A DNA stretch of 22,716 bases from SIG450 sp045658425 (lineage in GTDB: Bacteria > Bacillota > Clostridia > UMGS1840 > HGM11507), in contig JAZOVB010000168.1 in NCBI GenBank assembly GCA_045658425.1, positions 1 through 22,716 of the forward strand, given 5' to 3'. The stretch's first letter is position 1. Every line of letters begins with the position of its first letter. Position numbers and translations under genes: made by a program. The notes below the pieces were generated by a model, which was not told the origin of the DNA, made no database searches, and saw nothing but the letters and a program-made list of their open reading frames with translations. Positions 15,615-22,716 of this stretch are shown piece by piece.

Positions 15615-16103
15615 ATGGACAGAAGAGGAAAGGTTAATTACTATCTTGATATTGCAGAGGCTGTTGCAAAAAGAGGTACCTGTTTAAGACGAAATTACGG
15701 TGCCATTATCGTTAATAACGATGAAATTATATCCACCGGCTATACAGGTGCACCGAGAGGGAGAAAAAACTGTATTGACTTAAACTGCTGTGCAAGGGAA
15801 AAACTTCAGATTCCCAGAGGTGAACGTTATGAGCTTTGCCGTTCAGTTCACGCGGAGGCTAATGCTATTATAAGTGCCGCAAGAAGAGATATGATAGGCG
15901 CAACTTTATATCTTGTAGGTCTTGATATGAAAACCGGTAATTTAGTTGAGGATGCATCAAGCTGTGCTATGTGTAAAAGGCTTATTATAAATTCCGGTAT
16001 TGAAAAAGTTGTTGCAAGAATTAACCAGGATGAATATTCAGTTGTATATGTAAGAGACTGGATTTATAATGATGAGTCCATTGGCTCTAAAAAAGGAGAA
16101 TAA
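15615..16103 (+). CDS. dCMP deaminase family protein (ComEB-like)
   Basis: The 162-residue protein has the cytidine/deoxycytidylate deaminase zinc site: H79-A-E81 in CRSVHAEANAII, and C117-A-M-C120 in SSCAMCKRLI, with E81 as the proton shuttle. The preceding YTGAPRGRKNC and the insert around NCCAREKLQIPRGERYELC are typical of deoxycytidylate deaminases, which convert dCMP to dUMP for dTTP synthesis. The Bacillus relative is ComEB; no competence gene is next to it here, so a housekeeping nucleotide role is more likely. GGAG in the end of the methyltransferase gene serves as its ribosome binding site. Confidence 0.88.
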   Translation: MDRRGKVNYYLDIAEAVAKRGTCLRRNYGAIIVNNDEIISTGYTGAPRGRKNCIDLNCCAREKLQIPRGERYELCRSVHAEANAIISAARRDMIGATLYLVGLDMKTGNLVEDASSCAMCKRLIINSGIEKVVARINQDEYSVVYVRDWIYNDESIGSKKGE

Positions 16104-16106
16104 ATT

Positions 16107-17057
16107 ATGGATAAAGGAACATTTTTTGTTACCTTAAAACAGCTTTCGGAAGAATTTAATCTTGAGGTTATCCATGAAGGCTGCGACCTTTCCAAAAGAA
16201 AGGTTATAAGCACTGAACTTAACCGTCCGGGGCTTCCCATTACTGGCTTTTTTGAATACTTCCAGCCTGAAAGACTGCAGATTTTAGGGCGGGTGGAATA
16301 TACATATTTAAAAAATATGTCCTCTGCGGAAAGGCTTGATGTGTTTACAAAGATTGCAGCTCAGGATGTTCCTGCTATTATTATAACAAGAGGGCAGGAG
16401 GTTTTTCCCGAAATTGTAGAGGGGGCTAAAACCAATAATATACCGGTTTTCAGAACTGATGAGCAGTCTTCAAAGTTTATGGCGGCTGTTATCAGCTATT
16501 TAAGCGTTGAACTTGCACCGAGAATTACAAGACACGGTGTTCTTGTTGAGGTTTACGGCGAAGGACTTTTAATTCTTGGTGAAAGCGGTGTAGGTAAAAG
16601 TGAAACTGCCATTGAGCTTGTTAAAAGAGGCCACCGTCTTGTTGCTGATGATGCAGTTGAAATAAAAAGAGTATCTGACAGAACTTTGGTAGGTACTTCC
16701 CCTGAAATAATAAGGCACTTTATTGAATTAAGAGGTATCGGCATAGTGGATGTAAGGAGAATTTTCGGTATGGGTTCTATTAAGGAAACCGAAAAAATCG
16801 ACCTTGTTGTAAATCTTGAAGTGTGGAAACAGGATAAACAGTATGACCGCTTAGGTCTTGTTACCGAGTACACTGAAATTTTAGGTCTTCAGGTGCCTTG
16901 CCTTAATATTCCTGTCCGCCCGGGCAGAAACCTTGCGGTTGTTTTAGAGGTAGCCGCAATGAACAACAGACAAAAGAAGTTAGGCTATAATCCTGCAGAA
17001 GAGCTTAATAACCGATTGCTTAAAAAAATGGAAGAGGATTCCAAAGTTCAGGAATAA
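16107..17057 (+). CDS. hprK: HPr kinase/phosphorylase
   Basis: HPrK phosphorylates and dephosphorylates Ser46 of the phosphocarrier HPr, linking glycolytic state to carbon catabolite control. The 316-residue protein has an N-terminal MurF-like domain and a C-terminal kinase domain with the catalytic histidine in RHGVLVEVYG (H143), the P-loop GESGVGKS (158-165) followed by ETAIELVKRGHRLVADD, and the C-terminal signature IPVRPGRNLAVVLEVAAMN. All key residues are present. AAGGAG lies in the end of the deaminase gene, and the start follows its TAA by 3 bases. As in other Firmicutes, murB is next. Confidence 0.97.
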   Translation: MDKGTFFVTLKQLSEEFNLEVIHEGCDLSKRKVISTELNRPGLPITGFFEYFQPERLQILGRVEYTYLKNMSSAERLDVFTKIAAQDVPAIIITRGQEVFPEIVEGAKTNNIPVFRTDEQSSKFMAAVISYLSVELAPRITRHGVLVEVYGEGLLILGESGVGKSETAIELVKRGHRLVADDAVEIKRVSDRTLVGTSPEIIRHFIELRGIGIVDVRRIFGMGSIKETEKIDLVVNLEVWKQDKQYDRLGLVTEYTEILGLQVPCLNIPVRPGRNLAVVLEVAAMNNRQKKLGYNPAEELNNRLLKKMEEDSKVQE

Positions 17058-17069
17058 AAGGAGAGTATA

Positions 17070-17957
17070 ATGAAAGAACAGCTTATAAGAATATTAGGTG
17101 AGAAAAATCTTCTTATAGACGAACCCTTGAAAAATCATACCACCTTTAAAATCGGCGGGAATGCTGATTATGTTGCTCTTCCCGAAAATAAAGAAGAGGT
17201 ATCGGCGGTTATTGATTTACTGAAAAAAGAAAACCGGGATTATATTGTTATAGGCAACGGCTCCAATATCCTTGCGAAAGATGAAGGGTATCGGGGTGTT
17301 GTTGTAAAGCTTGAAAATCTAAAGGATATTACCGTTTCCGGCTCAGAAATAACTGTTGGGGCAGGTGTAATACTTTCAAAAATCGCAAAGGTTGCCCTTG
17401 AAAATTCACTTAAAGGCTTTGAAGAGCTTTCGGGAATTCCCGGATCTTTGGGCGGTGCAGTATATATGAATGCAGGTGCATACAACAGGGAAATCAGAGA
17501 GGTTTTAAAAAGCGTAACATACCTTGATGATAAGGGCGAAATTGTAACTAAAAATATAAATGAGCTTGAAATGGCTTACCGTAAAACTACTTTTATGGGA
17601 AAGAAATATGTTATTTTAGAAGCTGTTATTCAGCTTCAAGAAGGCGAATATGACAAAATAAAGGAAAATATGCGTGAGGTTACCCATAAAAGAGTTACCA
17701 AACAGCCTTTGGAGTTTCCAAGTGCAGGAAGCACCTTTAAACGCCCCCAGGGGTATTTTGCAGGAAAGCTTATTGAGGACTCGGGACTTAAGGGTTATAC
17801 AATAGGCGGTGCAAAGGTTTCCGAAAAACACGCAGGTTTTGTAATAAATACAGGTAATGCAACCTTTAAGGATGTAATAGAGCTTACCGATCATATCAAA
17901 AAAATTGTAAAGGAAAACTATCAGGTTGACCTTGAATTAGAGGTAGTAATTCTGTAG
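17070..17957 (+). CDS. murB: UDP-N-acetylenolpyruvoylglucosamine reductase
   Basis: MurB uses NADPH and FAD to reduce UDP-GlcNAc-enolpyruvate to UDP-MurNAc, the second committed step of peptidoglycan precursor synthesis in the cytoplasm. The 295-residue protein shows the FAD-binding IGNGSNILAKDEGYRG, GIPGSLGGAVYMNAGAYN, and the catalytic serine in SAGSTFKRP (about S221), with ELEVVIL at the C-terminus supplying the catalytic glutamate. It is the shorter type II form usual in Firmicutes. AAAGGAG precedes the ATG, 12 bases after hprK. rapZ and yvcK, which usually follow, are absent. Confidence 0.96.
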   Translation: MKEQLIRILGEKNLLIDEPLKNHTTFKIGGNADYVALPENKEEVSAVIDLLKKENRDYIVIGNGSNILAKDEGYRGVVVKLENLKDITVSGSEITVGAGVILSKIAKVALENSLKGFEELSGIPGSLGGAVYMNAGAYNREIREVLKSVTYLDDKGEIVTKNINELEMAYRKTTFMGKKYVILEAVIQLQEGEYDKIKENMREVTHKRVTKQPLEFPSAGSTFKRPQGYFAGKLIEDSGLKGYTIGGAKVSEKHAGFVINTGNATFKDVIELTDHIKKIVKENYQVDLELEVVIL

Positions 17958-17966
17958 GTGATAAAT

Positions 17967-18887
17967 ATGTCATATTGTTCAAGAGTAAAAAATGAGGCGT
18001 GTAATAATAAAATGGAAAGGGCTTGTTGTAAAAAAGCCCTTCTTAATTCTGCCTTTGCTTTTTTCAATACTGTTTCGGACAGTAAAATAAAAATGAATAC
18101 CGAAAGTCAGCAGGTTGCTGATTATATAAATTCCCTTATAAAAGAGCTTTTTCCAAATCTTACTGATGTGTATTTTAAAAATAATAAGGGAAAAAAGGGT
18201 TATACTCTTAACATTACATCATCAAAAGACATAAGAGAAATAGCCTTGCAAATCGGGCTGGTAAATAAAAAAACAAATCAGATTACTGCGGAAATTGACA
18301 GCAACCTGTCAATTGACCCTTGTTGTCAGAGAGCGTCAGTTATAGGTGCTTTTCTTGTGGCAGGTTCGGTTACCGACCCGGACAGGCAGTATCATTTTGA
18401 AATATCCAATCATCGTAAGAGTGAACTTCATAAAATAAGTGAAATTCTTGTGGGGATGGAATTTTTCCCGAAAATTATAAAAAGAGGCTCTGACTATGTT
18501 CTCTATTTAAAAGAAAAAGAGGGTATAGCCGATATGCTCAATTACTTAGGTGCAAAGGAAACCTTCTTTGAATATCACGATGCTATGATTTTAAAGGACG
18601 CGAAAAACAGAGCCAACCGTAAGGCTAATTGTGAAAATGCAAATGTGACCAAAACGGTTAATGCAGCGGTAGCTCAGGCTAATGCCATACGAAAGCTTAT
18701 TGATGATAAGAAATTTGATTCACTTCCCGAAAACTTAAAGGAAATTGCATTGTTAAGGCTTAATAATATCGATGCAAGTCTTTCGGCACTTGCGGAGCTT
18801 TGTACCGAGCCTATAAGCCGTTCGGGAATTAACCACCGTATGAAAAAAATTATGGAAATTGCAAACGAAGGGAAAATAAATGGATAG
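17967..18887 (+). CDS. whiA: DNA-binding protein WhiA
   Basis: WhiA combines a degenerate LAGLIDADG-endonuclease-like N-terminal region with a C-terminal helix-turn-helix. In Actinobacteria it controls sporulation; in Firmicutes it affects division and chromosome behaviour. From the ATG at 17967 the protein has 306 residues. The N-terminal core includes CCQRASVIGAFLVAGSVTDP, and the C-terminal HTH is around LRLNNIDASLSALAELC then ISRSGINHRMKKIMEIA. A GTG at 17958 also opens the frame, but AGGTGAT ends four bases before the ATG at 17967, and known WhiA proteins start MSFSxxVK-like, matching MSYCSRVK here. The gene overlaps dnaE by 8 bases. Confidence 0.94.
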   Translation: MSYCSRVKNEACNNKMERACCKKALLNSAFAFFNTVSDSKIKMNTESQQVADYINSLIKELFPNLTDVYFKNNKGKKGYTLNITSSKDIREIALQIGLVNKKTNQITAEIDSNLSIDPCCQRASVIGAFLVAGSVTDPDRQYHFEISNHRKSELHKISEILVGMEFFPKIIKRGSDYVLYLKEKEGIADMLNYLGAKETFFEYHDAMILKDAKNRANRKANCENANVTKTVNAAVAQANAIRKLIDDKKFDSLPENLKEIALLRLNNIDASLSALAELCTEPISRSGINHRMKKIMEIANEGKING

Positions 18888-21800
18888 CTTTTGTCATCTT
18901 CATGTGCATACCAGGTATAGCTTACTTGACGGATTATGCAATATTGAAAGCTTAATATTAAAGGCCAAGGAATTAGGTCAAAGCTCTATTGCCATCACCG
19001 ACCACGGAAATATGTTCGGGGTGATAGAGTTTTATAAGTGTGCAAAAAAACATTCGGTAAAGCCGATTATAGGCTGTGAGGTATATGTAGCCTCCAAAAA
19101 CCGTTTTGAAAAAGACCCGGATGAAAAATATAATCATCTTATTCTTCTTGCAAAGAATAATACAGGCTATAAAAATTTAATGAAGCTGGTTTCCTTAGGT
19201 TATATTGAGGGGTATTACTATAAGCCGCGAGTTGACTATGAGCTTTTAATGAAATATTCAGAGGGGATAATCTGCCTTACCGCCTGTCTTTTCGGCGGTT
19301 TTGCATCAGCTCTTGTGAAAGATAATAAAAGCGGTGCCGAGGATATTCTGCTTACCTTAAAGAGAATTTACGGGGAAGACCTGTATGTGGAGCTTCAGGA
19401 CCATAATCTTCCCGAGCAGAAGAAAATACTTCGCACTCAGATTGAACTTGCCAAAAAACACGGCGTTAAAACCGTTGCTACCAATGATGTTCATTATATA
19501 GAAAAAGAGGATGCCTTCTATCAGGAGGTTTTAATGTGCATCCAGATGCAGAAAACCGTATCGGATGACGGTAAAATGAGCTTCGGCTCGGCTGAACTTT
19601 ATTTAAAAAGCCGCCAGGAGATGGAAGAACTTTTTTACTATACAAAAGAGTCAATAGAAAATACAATTGAAATTGCAGATAAATGTAATGTGGATATTGA
19701 GTTTGGAAAATATCATCTTCCCGAATACCATCTTCCCAAAGGCGAGGAAGCAAAAGACTATCTATATAAGCTTTGTCTTAATGGCTTAAAGGAAAGATAT
19801 GAAAACTGGGAGGAAAATCTTCCGAGACTTCAATATGAGCTTGATACAATAAATAAAATGGGATTTACTGACTATTTTTTAATAGTCTGGGATTTTATAA
19901 ATTATGCGAGAGGCAAGGGAATTCCTGTTGGACCGGGCAGAGGCTCGGCGGCAGGAAGCATTGTTGCCTATTGTCTTAAAATAACCAATCTTGACCCTAT
20001 AAAATACGGCCTTATCTTTGAGCGGTTCTTAAACAGTGAACGTGTTACCATGCCGGATATTGATATTGACTTCTGCTATGAAAGAAGAGGCGAGGTAATT
20101 GATTATGTTATAGACAAATACGGTGCTGATAAGGTATCCCAGATAATTACTTTTGGTACTTTAGGGGCAAAACAGGCTGTAAGGGATGTTTGCCGTGCTC
20201 TGGATTATCCCTATTCGGATGGGGATAAAATAGCAAAGCTTATACCAACAGGCGTTGGGGTTACTCTTTCGGGTGCAATAAAGGACTCGGAGGAGCTTTC
20301 CCAGCTTTATAAGAATGACGAAGGCAGTAAAAAAATAATAGATATTGCTCTGAAATTAGAGGGGATGCCCCGTCATTCATCACTTCACGCGGCAGGGGTT
20401 GTTATAACAAATAAACCTGTTATGGAATATGTACCTCTTTATAAAGGGGATAATGCAACTGCAACCCAGTATAATATGACCACTTTAGAAGAGCTTGGTC
20501 TTTTGAAAATGGACTTTCTGGGGATAAGAAACCTTACCGTTATAAATGACACGGTAAAAATCATAAGGGAAAAAACCGGAACAGTTATTAATATGGATAA
20601 AATAGACTATACCGACCCCGAAACTTACGAGCTTTTCAAAAGGGGAGATACCGATGGCGTATTTCAGTTCGAAAGTGCGGGAATGAGAAACTTCTTAAGG
20701 GAGTTTAAACCCAAATCTTTAGAAGACCTGATACTTGCAGTTTCCATTTACCGTCCCGGTCCTGTAAGAGAAATTCCTACTCTTTTAAAAAACAAGGAAG
20801 ATGAAAGTAAAATTCACTATGACCATAAAATGCTTGAGGATATACTCTCTGTTACCTACGGATGTATGGTATATCAGGAGCAGGTTATGGAAATATTCAG
20901 ACGCCTTGCAGGTTATACTCTGGGCAAAGCGGATATTGTAAGACGTGCCATGTCCAAGAAAAAAAGAGATGTTTTAATTCAGGAAAGAGAAATCTTTGTT
21001 GATGGTTGTGCAAAAAACAATGTTCCCAAAGATACCGCTCTTAAGATATTTGAAAAAATAGAGTACTTTGCAGAGTATGCCTTCAATAAATCCCATGCCG
21101 CCTGTTATGCCTATGTAGCTTTTCAGACAGCGTGGCTTCGTTGTCATTATCCTACCGAATTTATGGCGGCACTTATGACAAGCTGTATAGAAAATCAGAA
21201 TAAAATTTCCGAATATATAAAAACCTGCGATAATACAGGCATTAAAGTTATTCCACCCTCGGTAAATACATCCGATGTAACCTTCAGTGCTTCGGAAGGT
21301 AAGATTTTATATGCCCTTAATGCTATTAAAAATGTAGGATATATAACCGCAGAGGAAATAGTAAAAGAAAGAAATTTAAACGGACCTTTTACCGACTTTG
21401 AAGATTATATTGCAAGAATGACTCCCCGTGATGTTAATAAAAGAGCAGTTGAAAGTCTTATAAAGGCGGGAGCATTTGATGAATTTTCCACAAGAATGTC
21501 CCTTCTTCACGCCTATGACGAAACCATTGACTTTTATGTTAATAAGGAAAGGAACAATGTTGCAGGTCAGCTTGACTTTTTCGGTGCCGGTGAGGATGTG
21601 GAAAAACCCACTATAAAAAAAGAGGATGATGACAGCTCCTTAATTCTTAAAATGGAAAAAGAGGTGCTGGGAGTTTATCTTTCTTCCCATCCTCTGAAAA
21701 AGCATAAAGAATTGGTTGTTAAAATTGCAACTCATTTTTCCAATCAGATAAATGATGAGGACAACGAGGAAATTGAGGACGGTCTTAAGGTTACTATGGT

Positions 21801-22254
21801 AGGTCTTGTCGCCGATAAGAATTTCCGTATAACCAAAAGAGGCGACCGTATGGCTGTTTTTACCTTGGAAGATTTGTACGGCTCGGTTGAGGCGATAGTT
21901 TTTCCGAAAAATTTTACTACCCTTTCTCCTTTTATTACAGACGAAGCAAAAGTGGTGGTTAAGGGAACTCTTCTTATAAATGAAAAGGACAGGAAGATAA
22001 ATGTTTCCTCAATTTCAGTCTTTAATGAACAAAGTATTCAGAGAAAACTGTATTTAAGAATAAAAGATAACGGCACTCTTGATGGAGTGAAAAAAGTTCT
22101 TAAAGAAAATCAGGGCGGATGTCCCGTATATGTTTATTTTGAAAAAGAAAAGAAAAATACCCTTGCGGATAAAGCTCTGTGGGTAAATCCCAAAGAAGAG
22201 CTTTTGGGTAAATTAAAGTCTCTTCTCGGAGATGAAAATGTTATTTTGAAATAA
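18880..22254 (+). CDS. dnaE: DNA polymerase III alpha subunit, DnaE type
   Basis: The 1124-residue protein is a second replicative polymerase, without a built-in exonuclease. In bacteria with PolC, the DnaE enzyme typically extends RNA primers before PolC takes over. Domains in order: PHP (CHLHVHTRYSLLDG at 5-18, ITDHGNMFG, TNDVHYIEKED), palm with MPDIDIDFC (catalytic aspartates about D393 and D395), the GMPRHSSLHAAGVVI segment, the fingers around VRRAMSKKKRDV and FNKSHAACYAYVAFQ, a helix-hairpin-helix region, and a C-terminal OB fold (about 965-1050). The PHP metal-ligand histidines appear intact. It begins inside the end of whiA with an AAGGGA ribosome binding site and ends the long block. 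In related Clostridia pfkA and pyk often follow dnaE; here a terminator and rRNA-type promoters follow. Confidence 0.96.
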   Translation: MDSFCHLHVHTRYSLLDGLCNIESLILKAKELGQSSIAITDHGNMFGVIEFYKCAKKHSVKPIIGCEVYVASKNRFEKDPDEKYNHLILLAKNNTGYKNLMKLVSLGYIEGYYYKPRVDYELLMKYSEGIICLTACLFGGFASALVKDNKSGAEDILLTLKRIYGEDLYVELQDHNLPEQKKILRTQIELAKKHGVKTVATNDVHYIEKEDAFYQEVLMCIQMQKTVSDDGKMSFGSAELYLKSRQEMEELFYYTKESIENTIEIADKCNVDIEFGKYHLPEYHLPKGEEAKDYLYKLCLNGLKERYENWEENLPRLQYELDTINKMGFTDYFLIVWDFINYARGKGIPVGPGRGSAAGSIVAYCLKITNLDPIKYGLIFERFLNSERVTMPDIDIDFCYERRGEVIDYVIDKYGADKVSQIITFGTLGAKQAVRDVCRALDYPYSDGDKIAKLIPTGVGVTLSGAIKDSEELSQLYKNDEGSKKIIDIALKLEGMPRHSSLHAAGVVITNKPVMEYVPLYKGDNATATQYNMTTLEELGLLKMDFLGIRNLTVINDTVKIIREKTGTVINMDKIDYTDPETYELFKRGDTDGVFQFESAGMRNFLREFKPKSLEDLILAVSIYRPGPVREIPTLLKNKEDESKIHYDHKMLEDILSVTYGCMVYQEQVMEIFRRLAGYTLGKADIVRRAMSKKKRDVLIQEREIFVDGCAKNNVPKDTALKIFEKIEYFAEYAFNKSHAACYAYVAFQTAWLRCHYPTEFMAALMTSCIENQNKISEYIKTCDNTGIKVIPPSVNTSDVTFSASEGKILYALNAIKNVGYITAEEIVKERNLNGPFTDFEDYIARMTPRDVNKRAVESLIKAGAFDEFSTRMSLLHAYDETIDFYVNKERNNVAGQLDFFGAGEDVEKPTIKKEDDDSSLILKMEKEVLGVYLSSHPLKKHKELVVKIATHFSNQINDEDNEEIEDGLKVTMVGLVADKNFRITKRGDRMAVFTLEDLYGSVEAIVFPKNFTTLSPFITDEAKVVVKGTLLINEKDRKINVSSISVFNEQSIQRKLYLRIKDNGTLDGVKKVLKENQGGCPVYVYFEKEKKNTLADKALWVNPKEELLGKLKSLLGDENVILK

Positions 22255-22287
22255 ATGTATATATATTATTTAAATGTATATAATAGG

Positions 22288-22326
22288 AATAAACTGTGTT
22301 ATAAACATCACAGTTTATTTTTTTTA
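22288..22326 (+). terminator. Terminator after dnaE
   Basis: AATAAACTGTG (22288-22298) pairs perfectly with CACAGTTTATT (22309-22319) over a 10-base loop and is followed by a run of T residues. It ends the uppS-dnaE transcript and separates it from the promoters that follow. Confidence 0.87.
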
Positions 22327-22346
22327 AAAAAAATTTAAAAAAAGTG

Positions 22347-22375
22347 TTGACAAATAAAAACTGCTTTGATATAAT
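22347..22375 (+). promoter_or_regulatory. Strong promoter P1 of the downstream (probable rRNA) operon
   Basis: TTGACA (22347-22352) and TATAAT (22370-22375) are perfect consensus boxes at 17-base spacing, with TGA before the -10 box. An A/T tract immediately upstream (T-run then A-run) is a likely UP element. Confidence 0.88.
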
Positions 22376-22385
22376 AAACAAGCTG

Positions 22386-22414
22386 TTGAAAAAAAGCACT
22401 TAAAAAAATATAAA
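22386..22414 (+). promoter_or_regulatory. Possible additional promoter between P1 and P2
   Basis: TTGAAA (22386-22391) and TATAAA (22409-22414) lie 17 bases apart. Each box has one departure from consensus and there is no extended -10, so it is weaker than its neighbours and may be chance in A/T-rich DNA. Confidence 0.4.
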
Positions 22415-22432
22415 AGTTTTTTAAAAAAAGTG

Positions 22433-22461
22433 TTGACAAATGCAATTGTTACTGATATAAT
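22433..22461 (+). promoter_or_regulatory. Strong promoter P2 of the downstream (probable rRNA) operon
   Basis: TTGACA (22433-22438), a 17-base spacer ending in TGA, and TATAAT (22456-22461). The upstream T/A tract and the GTGTTGACAAA context are nearly identical to P1, 86 bases earlier, suggesting duplication. Confidence 0.88.
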
Positions 22462-22515
22462 GTAATAGTTGCGTCACGAAAAAATCAAGTTTTTAAATTT
22501 TTTTTAAAAAAATGC

Positions 22516-22544
22516 TTGACATTTTCGGGAAGCAGTGATACAAT
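22516..22544 (+). promoter_or_regulatory. Strong promoter P3 of the downstream (probable rRNA) operon
   Basis: TTGACA (22516-22521), a 17-base spacer ending in TGA, and TACAAT (22539-22544), 83 bases after P2. It again has a T-run/A-run tract just upstream. It is the promoter nearest the boxA-like leader. Confidence 0.85.
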
Positions 22545-22716
22545 GTAATTCCCACCGCAAAAAAACGGTTGGGGAAACGGTCTTTGAAAATTAAACAATA
22601 TGATGGTCCTTGAGATTTTTTAAAAGAGTTTAAAAAACAAACCAAGGTAATAAATGGAAAATGCAAAGCGAAAAGCTAGCAGAACTAAGTCAGAATTAAT
22701 TTGAACGATTAATAAA
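22545..22716 (+). promoter_or_regulatory. Leader of a probable rRNA operon with boxA-like site
   Basis: After P3 the sequence has a boxA-like GGTCTTTGAAAATTAA (22579-22594), closely resembling the TCTTTGAAAAC element that precedes 16S genes in Firmicutes and recruits antitermination factors. A stem follows: CCTTG (22608-22612) with CAAGG (22643-22647), and inside it TTTTTTAAA (22616-22624) with TTTAAAAAA (22629-22637). There is no open reading frame with a ribosome binding site, and the window ends before any 16S sequence, so the rRNA assignment is inference. A tRNA operon is the main alternative. Confidence 0.7.

Noticed and set aside
1..22716. CRISPR arrays, transposases, phage genes, toxin-antitoxin or defence modules
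   Set aside because: No regularly spaced repeats, transposase or integrase motifs, or defence-type domains were seen; the region is mostly core genome.

Overview
The window looks like a chromosomal stretch of a low-GC Gram-positive bacterium of the class Clostridia (Bacillota). The evidence is PolC plus a second DnaE polymerase, HPr kinase/phosphorylase, WhiA, the uppS-cdsA-dxr-rseP-ispG-polC gene order, AGGAG-type ribosome binding sites, and A/T-rich intergenic DNA with sigma-A-type promoters. I cannot name a genus. I see no mobile element, CRISPR array, tRNA gene or defence system.

Layout. (1) Bases 1-414 hold the 3' end of an NhaC-family Na+/H+ antiporter, followed by a terminator and a 470-base gap. 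The gap contains a second strong terminator and traces of a possible decayed reading frame. (2) Bases 884-3797 are a three-gene co-directional cassette: an OPT-family oligopeptide transporter, a stand-alone PqqD-like protein (the peptide-binding fold of RiPP systems), and a six-helix DUF2238/YjdF-like membrane protein. It is followed by a terminator. This is the least-explained functional unit in the window. (3) Bases 4117-4971 encode an AraC-family regulator. It converges on a minus-strand short-chain dehydrogenase (5033-5755), and the two appear to share one bidirectional terminator. (4) Bases 5928-22254 are an unbroken run of 12 plus-strand genes with gaps of at most 27 bases or small overlaps: uppS, cdsA, dxr, rseP, ispG, polC, mnmM-like, comEB-like, hprK, murB, whiA, dnaE. 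A good promoter lies just before uppS, and I see no convincing terminator until after dnaE. (5) Bases 22255-22716 contain the dnaE terminator, then three (perhaps four) tandem strong promoters and a boxA-like leader typical of an rRNA operon. The window ends before any 16S sequence.

How the genes fit together. The long block joins isoprenoid synthesis (dxr and ispG of the MEP pathway), the isoprenoid carrier for cell wall synthesis (uppS), phospholipid precursor synthesis (cdsA), a membrane site-2 protease (rseP), peptidoglycan precursor synthesis (murB), both replicative DNA polymerases (polC, dnaE), dTTP precursor supply (comEB-like), wobble-uridine tRNA modification (mnmM-like), carbon-catabolite signalling (hprK) and the WhiA factor. 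In many Firmicutes these genes form two separate clusters; here they are fused, with rapZ and yvcK missing between murB and whiA. The window is mostly core genome. The main points of interest are the fused operon, the OPT-PqqD-DUF2238 cassette and the tandem promoter array.
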